From an uncultured Ezakiella sp. (GTDB lineage: Bacteria; Bacillota; Clostridia; Tissierellales; Peptoniphilaceae), in contig CAMYPV010000010.1 in assembly GCA_947293975.1 (NCBI GenBank), forward strand, positions 1 to 30,373: a DNA stretch of 30,373 nucleotides, in the 5' to 3' direction. Positions 1-6,855 of the stretch are shown here, one piece after another. A program made the position numbers and the translations under genes. The notes beneath the pieces are model-generated. The model was not told where the DNA came from. It did not search any database and worked only from the letters and a program-made list of their open reading frames with translations. Each line of letters starts with the position of its first letter. Positions within the stretch are counted from its first letter, which is position 1.

Positions 1-44
1 TAGAATAACGGTCTCGTGGGCTCGGAGATGTGTATAAGAGACAG
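1..44 (+). other. Nextera/Tn5 sequencing adapter (contamination)
   Basis: Positions 11-44 match base for base the 34-nt Illumina Nextera read-2 transposase adapter. It begins GTCTCGTGGGCTCGG and ends with the 19-bp Tn5 mosaic end AGATGTGTATAAGAGACAG. Positions 1-10 have the length and place of a 10-nt i7 index in a dual-indexed library, which is an inference from position only. The natural sequence therefore starts at 45. It is an untrimmed library adapter at a contig end, not a transposon in the organism. Confidence 0.97.
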
Positions 45-67
45 CTCTGCCATTGAGCTACACCCGC
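45..67 (-). tRNA. 5' fragment of a tRNA, probably tRNA-Gly (truncated by the adapter)
   Basis: Read on the minus strand from 67, the sequence is GCGGGTG (5' acceptor strand), TA, GCTC (D-stem), AATGGCA (D-loop) and GAG (three bases of the closing D-stem), then the adapter. It contains the A-box-like TAGCTCAATGG. The GCGGG acceptor start is typical of bacterial tRNA-Gly, but the anticodon is missing, so the identity is not proven. The break is artificial and the rest of the gene should lie beyond the contig end. Confidence 0.8.
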
Positions 68-107
68 AATCGGGTTTGCTCTGGTTACTCAACCACTGAC
101 AAAATAT

Positions 108-136
108 ATTATACACGAATACAAATACTTTGTCAA
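108..136 (-). promoter_or_regulatory. Consensus promoter of the tRNA gene
   Basis: On the minus strand there is a perfect TTGACA (131-136), a 17-nt spacer and a perfect TATAAT (108-113). Transcription would start near 101, leaving a leader of about 34 nt before the tRNA 5' end at 67. A sigma-A promoter matching at all twelve positions fits a strongly expressed stable-RNA gene. Confidence 0.93.
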
Positions 137-145
137 GCGTTTTTT

Positions 146-177
146 AAAAGTTTTTTAAAAAATTTTAAAAAACTTTT
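146..177. repeat. Perfect A/T-rich palindrome
   Basis: A 15-bp arm (146-160) is repeated exactly inverted at 163-177 around a 2-nt centre. Each arm contains a single G:C pair. It lies between the end of the EamA permease gene and the tRNA promoter. It could act as a weak terminator of the permease operon, but the minus strand continues with A residues instead of a U tract, so this is not a canonical intrinsic terminator. Confidence 0.6.
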
Positions 178-203
178 AACCATTGCAATTCCAATGCTCC
201 AAG

Positions 204-1052
204 CTATTTATTGTTAGATTTGAATGAAATTAAAGCTGCCAAAAATACTAATGTCATTCCAATTCCAGCTGCCAAATCTATCGTATCTCCGAATAAAAAA
301 TATCCTAATATCGATGAGAATACTACGCTTGCATAATTATATATGCTGATTTTCCCTGCCGGTGCCATCAAGTAGCCCTTCGTCAGAAAATATTGTCCAA
401 ATGCTCCACCAATTCCAACCATGATCATGCCAAGTGCTTCTTTTAAGTTTGGAATTTTAAATTCTTTAATCATAAATGGGAATAATAATACAACTGTTAC
501 AATTCCAAATGCAAACATTACTGTTTCGCCTTCTTCTTGTCCTTTGAGCATTCCGATTATTACATATGCCATAGCTGCAAATAATGCACTTAAAAATGCT
601 ATTATTGAATATATATTAAAGTCGCCTGTTGGTTTTGTAATGATTACCACACCTGCAAATGCAATTACTAATGAGATTATATCAACTTTTGATATTTTTT
701 CTTTTAGTATTATTGCTGCAAATATCATTACAAAAAATGGGCTTGATTTTTGTAAAATTGCTGCCTCTGCTGTTGGCAAATATTTTGTTGCGATAAAATA
801 AAACAGCACACCAAGCATTCCAAAGAAACCGCGTAAAAATAGTTTTGGGATATTTCTTTTATATCTTACAATTGGTTTACCAGCTTTTTTTAATGAAATC
901 GTGGCCGAGAATATTAAGAATAAATTTCTCATTACAACTAGCTCAACAACAGGTACTGTTTTTGCTGAGTATTTTACCGCCATCTGCATTACTGCAAATG
1001 AAAATGCAGATATAAGCATTAGTATGGATGCTTTTCTTATATTCTCATTCAT
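204..1052 (-). CDS. EamA/DMT-family permease (10 TM)
   Basis: The 282-residue protein is almost entirely hydrophobic, with about ten membrane segments arranged as two EamA repeats. The first includes the conserved RNLFLIF...LRGFFG region and the E-K-I end of segment 4-5. The second runs from about residue 150 to the C-terminus. Members of the drug/metabolite transporter superfamily export or import small metabolites, and the substrate cannot be read from sequence. The start ATG overlaps the stop of the upstream corrinoid adenosyltransferase by one base (TAATG), so translation is probably coupled. This is the last gene of the gpmA operon. Family assignment is secure and specific function unknown. 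Confidence 0.88.
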   Translation of the reverse strand: MNENIRKASILMLISAFSFAVMQMAVKYSAKTVPVVELVVMRNLFLIFSATISLKKAGKPIVRYKRNIPKLFLRGFFGMLGVLFYFIATKYLPTAEAAILQKSSPFFVMIFAAIILKEKISKVDIISLVIAFAGVVIITKPTGDFNIYSIIAFLSALFAAMAYVIIGMLKGQEEGETVMFAFGIVTVVLLFPFMIKEFKIPNLKEALGMIMVGIGGAFGQYFLTKGYLMAPAGKISIYNYASVVFSSILGYFLFGDTIDLAAGIGMTLVFLAALISFKSNNK

Positions 1053-1552
1053 TAAAACTCGATCCCCTTCCTTGCAGGAATTCCCTCTTGATAGTGGTGT
1101 TTAATTTCCATTACTTCACTTACCATTTTTGAAATTTCTTTTAGCTCTTCAGGTGCATAGCGTCCTGAGATTACAATGTCTTTTTCTTCTGCTGCTTTTT
1201 CTAATACGCTTTTAACTTCGTCCATTGGTAATAATTCGTAGAACATTGCTACATTTAATTCGTCCAGTATATACAAGTCAAAATCTTCGTCTAATTTTTT
1301 TACAAACAAATCCCAGCCTTCACGTGCTGCTTGTTTGTCTGCTTCTTCTGCATTTCTTTTTATGAAGCCTTTTCTACCTGCGAGATGCGTTTCAATGTTT
1401 TCAAATGTTTTAAGAGCTTTAATCTCGCTGTATTCGCTGCCCTTCATAAATTGAATAAAAAATACTCTACCGCCATTTCCTAGCATTCTAAGTGCCATTC
1501 CTAAGCACGAGGTTGTTTTTCCCTTTCCATTACCTGTAATACAAAATAACAT
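1052..1552 (-). CDS. cobO: Corrinoid (cob(I)alamin) adenosyltransferase, CobO/BtuR family
   Basis: The 166-residue protein has a P-loop GNGKGKTT (residues 7-14), the DELN segment and a C-terminal GRYAPEEL...KHHYQEGIPARKGIEF block. All are typical of the BtuR/CobO/CobP family, which transfers adenosyl from ATP to Co(I) corrinoids to make adenosylcobalamin. Length is close to other short Firmicutes members. GGAGGG lies 5 nt before the ATG and 9 nt separate it from gpmA upstream. No other cobamide genes are in the window, so a role in salvage is an inference. A distant P-loop family role cannot be excluded. Confidence 0.85.
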   Translation of the reverse strand: MLFCITGNGKGKTTSCLGMALRMLGNGGRVFFIQFMKGSEYSEIKALKTFENIETHLAGRKGFIKRNAEEADKQAAREGWDLFVKKLDEDFDLYILDELNVAMFYELLPMDEVKSVLEKAAEEKDIVISGRYAPEELKEISKMVSEVMEIKHHYQEGIPARKGIEF

Positions 1553-1560
1553 ATTCCCTC

Positions 1561-2238
1561 CTATTTAAATGTCTTTTTTTCGATTATGTTTAGATTTTTA
1601 TCCAAATCATAGATTATTGGGCTTCCAGTTGGAATCTCAACACCCATTATATCTTCATCAGAAATTTTTTCAAGATGCTTTGTAAGTGCTCTTAATGAAT
1701 TTCCGTGAGCTGCAATTATTATATTTTTGCCCGATCTTAAATCCGGCTCTATTTGGTCTTGCCATATTGGAATTACTCTGTCAAGTGTAACTTTTAAGTT
1801 TTCAGCCATTGGCACAACATCTTCTAAATATCTTCTGTCGCCACATTGACTTAATTCTGAATTTACATCCATATCGGGTGGCAATACATCATAGCTTCTT
1901 CTCCAAATGTGAACTTGTTCATCGCCATATTTTTCGGCTGTTTCTGCTTTGTTTAAGCCTTGCAACGCGCCGTAATGTCTTTCATTTAATCTCCAACTTT
2001 TAGTTGTAGGTAACCATAGTTGATCAGTTTCTTCTAATATTATATTTAATGTTTTAATCGCACGCTTTAAAACAGATGTATATGCTTTGTCAAACAAAAT
2101 TCCTTCACGTTTTAAAATTTCGCCCGCGTGTGCTGCCTCTTCATAACCTTTTTCGCTCAAGTCAACATCAACCCAACCAGTGAATCTGTTTTCAAGATTC
2201 CACTCGCTTTGTCCATGTCTTACAAGTACAAGTTTCAT
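1561..2238 (-). CDS. gpmA: 2,3-bisphosphoglycerate-dependent phosphoglycerate mutase
   Basis: The 225-residue protein interconverts 3- and 2-phosphoglycerate in glycolysis. It starts MKLVLVRHGQSEWN, with the phospho-accepting His at residue 8 inside RHG. It also has the NRFTGWVDV block, the LNERHYGALQGLNK block and the second active-site His in AAHGNSLR. I place the start at the ATG at 2236-2238, which follows AGGAGGAATT. A TTG five codons upstream is in frame but lies before that ribosome binding site. It is the first gene of a three-gene operon with cobO and the permease, behind the promoter at 2268-2296. Confidence 0.96.
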   Translation of the reverse strand: MKLVLVRHGQSEWNLENRFTGWVDVDLSEKGYEEAAHAGEILKREGILFDKAYTSVLKRAIKTLNIILEETDQLWLPTTKSWRLNERHYGALQGLNKAETAEKYGDEQVHIWRRSYDVLPPDMDVNSELSQCGDRRYLEDVVPMAENLKVTLDRVIPIWQDQIEPDLRSGKNIIIAAHGNSLRALTKHLEKISDEDIMGVEIPTGSPIIYDLDKNLNIIEKKTFK

Positions 2239-2267
2239 AATTCCTCCTAACAATAATAGTTAATTTA

Positions 2268-2296
2268 ATTGTAACACCAAAATTGTTTTAGTGCAA
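2268..2296 (-). promoter_or_regulatory. Promoter of the gpmA operon
   Basis: The minus strand shows TTGCAC (2291-2296), a 17-nt spacer and TACAAT (2268-2273) preceded by TGT, which forms an extended -10. It sits just after the hup terminator and about 30 bp upstream of the gpmA start. Confidence 0.75.
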
Positions 2297-2325
2297 ATTA
2301 TTTATATAAAAATATTTATGGCAAT

Positions 2326-2347
2326 AAAAAAGCTCCTCTAGGGAGCC
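2326..2347 (-). terminator. Intrinsic terminator of hup
   Basis: On the minus strand the stem GCTCC/GGAGC (2342-2346 with 2332-2336) encloses a 5-nt loop and is followed by a run of six U residues (2326-2331). It begins about 10 bp after the hup stop codon. Confidence 0.88.
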
Positions 2348-2356
2348 ATTTTTATC

Positions 2357-2653
2357 TTATTTCTTTTTTGATTTCTTTTTGTTAACAGCTTCTTTTAAAG
2401 CTTTTCCTGCTTTAAATGCTGGAGCTTTTGTTGCTGGGATCTTAATAACTTCTTCAGGATTTCTTGGGTTTCTTCCTTCTCTAGCTTTTCTTTCCCTTAC
2501 TTCAAAAGTACCAAAGCCAATTAATTGTACTTTGTCTCCTGCTGATAATGCTTCTGTAACTGATGCTACGAAAGCATTTAAAGCTCTTTCAGAATCTTTT
2601 TTTGTTAATTCTGTTTTTTCAGCAATTGCTGCGATTAATTCGGATTTGTTCAT
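2357..2653 (-). CDS. hup: HU-family DNA-binding protein
   Basis: The 98-residue nucleoid protein bends and compacts DNA as a dimer. It begins MNKSELIAAIAEKTELTKKD. The signature GFGTFEVRERKAREGRNP leads into the DNA-binding arm, followed by IKIPATKAPAFKAGKALK. It ends in a lysine-rich tail (KKKSKKK), a few residues longer than typical HU. The start chosen is the ATG after AGGAGGTATATT. An in-frame ATG at 2716 would overlap the -10 region and is rejected. It sits next to yabN, as in several Clostridia, and has its own promoter and terminator. Confidence 0.97.
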   Translation of the reverse strand: MNKSELIAAIAEKTELTKKDSERALNAFVASVTEALSAGDKVQLIGFGTFEVRERKAREGRNPRNPEEVIKIPATKAPAFKAGKALKEAVNKKKSKKK

Positions 2654-2704
2654 AATATACCTCCTATGATTGCTATACGAAAATAAATCTTTTCGTCTGA
2701 ATAT

Positions 2705-2733
2705 ATTGTAACTCATATTTTACGATATATCAA
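2705..2733 (-). promoter_or_regulatory. Promoter of hup
   Basis: The minus strand shows TTGATA (2728-2733), exactly 17 nt, then TACAAT (2705-2710). Transcription would start near 2698, about 45 nt upstream of the ATG at 2653. Confidence 0.8.
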
Positions 2734-2796
2734 GCTTTTTAGCCATTTGCAAGTTTATTTTTTATTTTTTTGCAAATTATTGCTCGTTTTAAGTGT

Positions 2797-3624
2797 TTAA
2801 ACTTCGTCAAAAAGCTCTTTAAACTCATATAATCCTTCATCAATATTTTTTCCGATTCGATTTAGTATTTCATATAACTGGTCTCTATCCTCATCCAATT
2901 CATTATATCCAGTATTTTTAATCGGCTCATTTGACATTGCCTTTTTCATAAAATTCATCATTCCACATTTTTTCTCGGCAGGAATTATTAGCGTAAGTCT
3001 GATATCCGGCACAACTTCTCTGTCAAGTTCGAACAGCCTTACTTTTTTGCATTCCTCCTTGCCTTTGATGCCTGCGTCTGTAATTGCGTAAATTATTTTC
3101 TCGTCATCGTAGACTTGCATCAAATTTATTTTTAAATCGCTCAGCAAAAACTCATTCCACGCCTGTGTAATCATTATATTTAAATTTGGATTTACACTCG
3201 TGTAGTTGACATCCATTGCGTCCAAAAACAGTGCGCCTTCAACTGGATCAATATTTGCAAGTCCAAAGCATGGCTCGATAAAACTAACCGCGTCTACATA
3301 AACAATATCCTTTGTCATCTGTCTTAGTCGTTTTACGGTGCTTTCTGCAATCGAAGGGCTGCCTGGAACTACATAGCATACATTTTTATTCTTTGAGTTT
3401 TCATAAACATACTCTGCGATTTTCGTGTACAATTTGTCGAATTCTTCAGTCACTTCATATAAAAAATCAAGCGATTCGAATTCTATATTTTCTTCTTTTA
3501 AAATTTCCACACTTGGATGATGACTCGTTCTTAAAATTACCTTGTCAGCATCTCTCATCGCCTTTAAAGCCTCGAGAGTTACCGCGTATTTTTCACCAAA
3601 TCCCAATCCTGCAATTGTAATCAT
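2797..3624 (-). CDS. YabN-type tetrapyrrole-methylase-fold protein lacking the MazG domain
   Basis: Residues 1 to about 215 form a tetrapyrrole (corrin/porphyrin) methylase-like Rossmann fold: MITIAGLGFGEKYAVTLEAL at the N-terminus, the VVPGSPSIAESTV loop (about 85-97) and a central IMITQAW block. This matches the N-terminal half of B. subtilis YabN. YabN normally continues into a MazG nucleotide pyrophosphohydrolase domain and is close to 490 residues. Here the protein stops at 275 after an acidic tail of about 55 residues with none of the MazG ExxE...ExxD pattern. The start overlaps the stop of the upstream flippase by one base (TAATG). The substrate of the methylase half is unknown even in B. 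subtilis. Confidence 0.8.
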   Translation of the reverse strand: MITIAGLGFGEKYAVTLEALKAMRDADKVILRTSHHPSVEILKEENIEFESLDFLYEVTEEFDKLYTKIAEYVYENSKNKNVCYVVPGSPSIAESTVKRLRQMTKDIVYVDAVSFIEPCFGLANIDPVEGALFLDAMDVNYTSVNPNLNIMITQAWNEFLLSDLKINLMQVYDDEKIIYAITDAGIKGKEECKKVRLFELDREVVPDIRLTLIIPAEKKCGMMNFMKKAMSNEPIKNTGYNELDEDRDQLYEILNRIGKNIDEGLYEFKELFDEV

Positions 3625-5186
3625 TATTTATTCCTCAACATTTCTAAATCTTTTTTTGAAATTGAATGTGTTAATATCAATATTCCAAAATAAACCACTG
3701 CCGCTACCAAAATAGCAATTAAAGTTGCCAGCTTCGAGCTTGTAATATTTCCCAAAAACATTTGCGTTCCATAAGCACATGCGCCCATAAGAATAGATGC
3801 AATCAAAAATATCAAAATGCTTTTATCTGTCTTATAGCCACTTAATTTTTTAATGGCAATTATATTTAAAACTATCGTAACAAGATATCCCACGACAGAT
3901 CCTATCGCCGCTCCATAAACATTTATATGAGGCACGCGCGTCAAATATATTGTCAAAATAATTTTAAAAATTGCGCCCACAATCAAATTTATTACTGGCA
4001 ATTTTTCCTTGCCAAAAGCCTGCATCAAAGATGTCGTAACTGTAATTAACATCAAAGGCACAACGCTAAACGACAATATTTTTAAAATCACCGATGTGCC
4101 ATTGATCGCCATATCGCTTGTGGTTGGATATATTAGAGAAATTATTGGATGGCTCAGACTAAAAAGTCCAAACATACAAGGAAGTGCAAAAAGCATTGTG
4201 AGCTTTATACCAACCTTTACCTTTTCGGATATTTCCTCTTGATTGTTTTTTACCTTTAACATCGCAATAACTGGTATTAAACTCACACCAATTGCCCCCG
4301 AAATAACCTGTGGCATATTTATAAGAGTCTGTGCCATCCCCTTTAACCATGCAAAACGCAAGTTCGCCTCTTCAGGTGTAAATCCAACGTCAATCAATCC
4401 ATCCATTACAAGATACACATCAATCGAATCCATAATCGGAATAATCGCGGCTCCAATTGAAATTGGCAATGCAATTTTTATCATTTCTTTGATAATCACA
4501 CTGCTTTTTTCAATGTTTTGATTTCCAGTTATTAGCTCATCGTTTAAATATTTTCTAAATCTAAAATGATATAAAACAATATACAGCAAACCGAACAATG
4601 CACCCACGCCAGACGCTAGCGTAGCACCGCCAGCAGCTAGATTAAGACCGTAAGGCACAAGCACACCTGCCAACACAAGCCCTGATATTAACCTAAATAA
4701 CTGAACCAACACTTGCGACATCGCAGTCGGCGCCATGATTTGCCTGCCTTGATAATAGCCCCTCATACCTGCAAGCACAGGTGAAATTGCCATTGCCGGT
4801 ACAAGTGCAATTATCGAATAATATGCTCCTGGATTTTTATAAAAAATCGCCAAACGATTTGCAAAAATATAAATCAAAAAACCAAAAACAATTCCCACAG
4901 CGCCCATCAAATATATTGCAAGCCTTAAAATCTTTTTGCTATTAAGATAACTTTCCTTTGCAACACTCTCGGCAACCATTTTTGAAATTGCAATTGGCAA
5001 ACCAGCCGTTGAAATTGCAAGCATCATATCATAAATTGGATACGCTGTTTGATAATAACCAAGCCCCTCATCACCAATCAAGCCGACGATTGGAATGCGA
5101 TATAGCGCGCCCAATATCTTTACAATTATACCTGCAATACCAAGAATGGCTGCATTTTTGCCGATTGATTTTATTTTTTTATCCAC
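3624..5186 (-). CDS. SpoVB/MurJ-like polysaccharide flippase (MOP superfamily)
   Basis: The 520-residue membrane protein has about 14 hydrophobic segments. Conserved N-terminal features are the ILGALYRIPIVGLIGDEGLGYYQTAYPIY stretch (residues 24-52) and MRGYYQGRQIMAPTAMSQ. Both are typical of the YabM/SpoVB/YtgP branch, which moves lipid-linked cell-wall precursors across the membrane. It occupies the yabM position next to yabN, as in B. subtilis. The start is GTG at 5184-5186, with GAGGTG five bases before it. A role in sporulation is unlikely given the missing sporulation genes, so a MurJ-like vegetative role is inferred. There is no clear promoter between this start and the ctc terminator directly upstream. 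Confidence 0.88.
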   Translation of the reverse strand: MDKKIKSIGKNAAILGIAGIIVKILGALYRIPIVGLIGDEGLGYYQTAYPIYDMMLAISTAGLPIAISKMVAESVAKESYLNSKKILRLAIYLMGAVGIVFGFLIYIFANRLAIFYKNPGAYYSIIALVPAMAISPVLAGMRGYYQGRQIMAPTAMSQVLVQLFRLISGLVLAGVLVPYGLNLAAGGATLASGVGALFGLLYIVLYHFRFRKYLNDELITGNQNIEKSSVIIKEMIKIALPISIGAAIIPIMDSIDVYLVMDGLIDVGFTPEEANLRFAWLKGMAQTLINMPQVISGAIGVSLIPVIAMLKVKNNQEEISEKVKVGIKLTMLFALPCMFGLFSLSHPIISLIYPTTSDMAINGTSVILKILSFSVVPLMLITVTTSLMQAFGKEKLPVINLIVGAIFKIILTIYLTRVPHINVYGAAIGSVVGYLVTIVLNIIAIKKLSGYKTDKSILIFLIASILMGACAYGTQMFLGNITSSKLATLIAILVAAVVYFGILILTHSISKKDLEMLRNK

Positions 5187-5202
5187 TAATACACCTCATT
5201 TT

Positions 5203-5235
5203 TTATAAAAAAATAAAGGACTGAAAAATCAGCCC
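5203..5235 (-). terminator. Intrinsic terminator of ctc
   Basis: On the minus strand a 7-bp stem (GGGCTGA with TCAGTCC, one G-U pair; 5229-5235 and 5218-5224) encloses TTTT and is followed by a U-rich tract down to about 5203. It begins 14 bp after the ctc stop. Its end is less than 20 bp from the GTG of the next gene. Confidence 0.85.
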
Positions 5236-5248
5236 CCTAATTTCTAAA

Positions 5249-5884
5249 TTATTCTTCTTCAGATTTTTCTCCGATTTCTGGAACATCAGCTGCGCTGACT
5301 TCTTCAGTTTCTTCTTCCTCTTGTTCTTGTTTTTCGTGTGTTAAGATACATACAGGTTCTTCTAAATCTGTAAGAATTGTAATCTTGCCATCTTTTGCAA
5401 TTTCAAGATCTTTAACAAAAATTTGATCATCAATTTGCATGTTTTGTACGTCAACAGTAACAGCTTCTGGAAGATCTCCTGGTAAACATTCAATGTGAAT
5501 TGTATTTAAAATTTGCATAAATACTGATGGTTGAGCGTGAATTTCATCTCTGTTCAAGCATTCAATTGGAAGTTCAACCTTGATAGCTTCGTTCATCTTA
5601 ATTCCTTGGAAATTAACATGCATAATTTGATTTTTAAATGGATGTCTGTCAATTTCTTTAATAATTGTTGGATATGCTTTTCCATCTACAACAACATCAA
5701 TGATTGATGTTAAACCTGCTTCGTTAAATACAACGTCAAAATCTCTAGCTGAAATTGTAATAGGACGAGTATCTTCTCCTTTTTCAAAAATTGCAGCAGG
5801 GATATTTTTTTCGGCTCTAATTTTATTTGTTTTATTTTTGCCCAATCCTTCTCTGACTGTAGCGTTTATTTGTATATTTGCCAT
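5249..5884 (-). CDS. ctc: Ribosomal protein L25 / general stress protein Ctc
   Basis: The 211-residue protein binds 5S rRNA in the large subunit. The L25 domain covers residues 1 to about 90, including the start MANIQINATVREGLGKNKTN and the IIKEIDRHPFKNQIMHVNFQ motif. The TL5/Ctc C-terminal beta domain follows (about 95-185). The protein ends in a highly acidic tail rich in Glu (about 187-211). AAGGAGG lies 7 bases before the ATG. In B. subtilis ctc lies between prs and pth. Here it sits after mfd and the foldase gene, with its own promoter and terminator. Confidence 0.95.
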   Translation of the reverse strand: MANIQINATVREGLGKNKTNKIRAEKNIPAAIFEKGEDTRPITISARDFDVVFNEAGLTSIIDVVVDGKAYPTIIKEIDRHPFKNQIMHVNFQGIKMNEAIKVELPIECLNRDEIHAQPSVFMQILNTIHIECLPGDLPEAVTVDVQNMQIDDQIFVKDLEIAKDGKITILTDLEEPVCILTHEKQEQEEEETEEVSAADVPEIGEKSEEE

Positions 5885-5914
5885 AATATGCCTCCTTAAT
5901 AAATCCTAACCGTT

Positions 5915-5923
5915 ATTATATCA
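5915..5923 (-). promoter_or_regulatory. Extended -10 promoter of ctc
   Basis: The minus strand reads TGATATAAT, a perfect TATAAT (5915-5920) with the TG extension (5922-5923). The -35 region (about 5938-5943, TTGCAT) is weak, which is common with extended -10 promoters. It lies about 30 bp upstream of the ctc start and directly after the foldase stop. Confidence 0.72.
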
Positions 5924-5946
5924 CATTTTTTAAAACTATGCAAATT

Positions 5947-6855
5947 TTATTTTGTGATATCAATATATACCTTTACATTATTTGCATCTCTTAATTCTTC
6001 GAGATGTTTTTTAAAATTATCTCTAAACATTGAATCAAATGTAACATCTTCTAAGCTTTCATAATCTGTATAAGCCTTGTCAACTCTAAAAACATAATAT
6101 CCATCATCAGCCTTTATCGGATCCAAAAACTCATTTAAATTTGCAAAGTAAATCACGTTTTTGAGTTCCTTTGGCAAATCATATGGATTTACGCCCAGCA
6201 GTTTACCGCCATTTACAGCACTAATCGGCTCTTTACTATATTTAATTGCAAGCTTTTCAAAATCCTCATGCGACCTTATAATTTTGTACGCCTCTTCTTC
6301 GCTATCAACAAGTATAATCGAAATGTCGTAGCGATATAATTTTTGTGCTTCGCTATTGAAATAATTTTCAAGCTCTTCTTCAGTCGGATTATAACTCTTT
6401 TTAAATTCATCCTTAAGCATATTTGTCATCATCTCTTCGCGAATGCTTTCGTCGAAAAATTCTTCGCTTATGCCATTTTTTTCAAGAAATGATTTATAGT
6501 TTTCATTTCCGCCCAAATTATCGATTATAGATTCTTTTTTGTCTTCAAATGCTTTTTCATACAAAATAAATCCAAGTCTTTCAAATTCTTTTTCGATAGT
6601 CTTTCTCATGACCAACTTTTCAAGCACACCTTTTTTCAAAATAATATCTTGACCTTCGGCCTCTTCTTCAGTTAATTTTGAAAATTCCTCATCGGCATTG
6701 TTCTTATATATATTTTTGTAATTCTCAAGATCAAAATCATATTCGCTCTTTGTTATTTGTTTGCCGTCAATTTCTGCAACTGTATCTCTAGGTGCAAATT
6801 CACAAGCACTAAACAATATCACGATAGATAATATTAAAATGATTGTTTTTTTCAT
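5947..6855 (-). CDS. SurA/PrsA-type peptidyl-prolyl isomerase lipoprotein
   Basis: The 302-residue protein has a lipoprotein signal peptide: MKK, a hydrophobic core, then FSAC with the lipidated Cys at residue 18. Phe at -3 is a slight departure from the usual Leu. A SurA-N-like helical region covers about 25-165, with a parvulin-like domain at about 170-260 (YDISIILVDSEEEAYKII, FEKLAIKYSKEP, GGKLLGV). It probably helps fold secreted proteins outside the membrane. AAGGAG precedes the ATG, which overlaps the mfd stop by four bases (ATGA). A foldase directly after mfd is a common clostridial arrangement. It is the last gene of the long operon. Confidence 0.85.
   Translation of the reverse strand: MKKTIILILSIVILFSACEFAPRDTVAEIDGKQITKSEYDFDLENYKNIYKNNADEEFSKLTEEEAEGQDIILKKGVLEKLVMRKTIEKEFERLGFILYEKAFEDKKESIIDNLGGNENYKSFLEKNGISEEFFDESIREEMMTNMLKDEFKKSYNPTEEELENYFNSEAQKLYRYDISIILVDSEEEAYKIIRSHEDFEKLAIKYSKEPISAVNGGKLLGVNPYDLPKELKNVIYFANLNEFLDPIKADDGYYVFRVDKAYTDYESLEDVTFDSMFRDNFKKHLEELRDANNVKVYIDITK

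Noticed and set aside
11..44. Mobile element end (Tn5-like) in the chromosome
   Set aside because: The match is to the synthetic Nextera adapter including its non-transposon read-2 part, located at the contig edge, so it is a library artefact.
2654..2716. Longer HU with 21 extra N-terminal residues
   Set aside because: The upstream ATG overlaps the -10 region of the hup promoter and lacks a ribosome binding site, while the inner ATG has AGGAGG and matches the HU family start.
2745..2777. Inverted ATTTGCAA/TTGCAAAT pair upstream of yabN's stop, considered as a terminator
   Set aside because: It lies downstream of the yabN stop but has a loop of 17 nt, only 8 A/T-rich pairs and no clear U run after the stem. 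Too weak to call.
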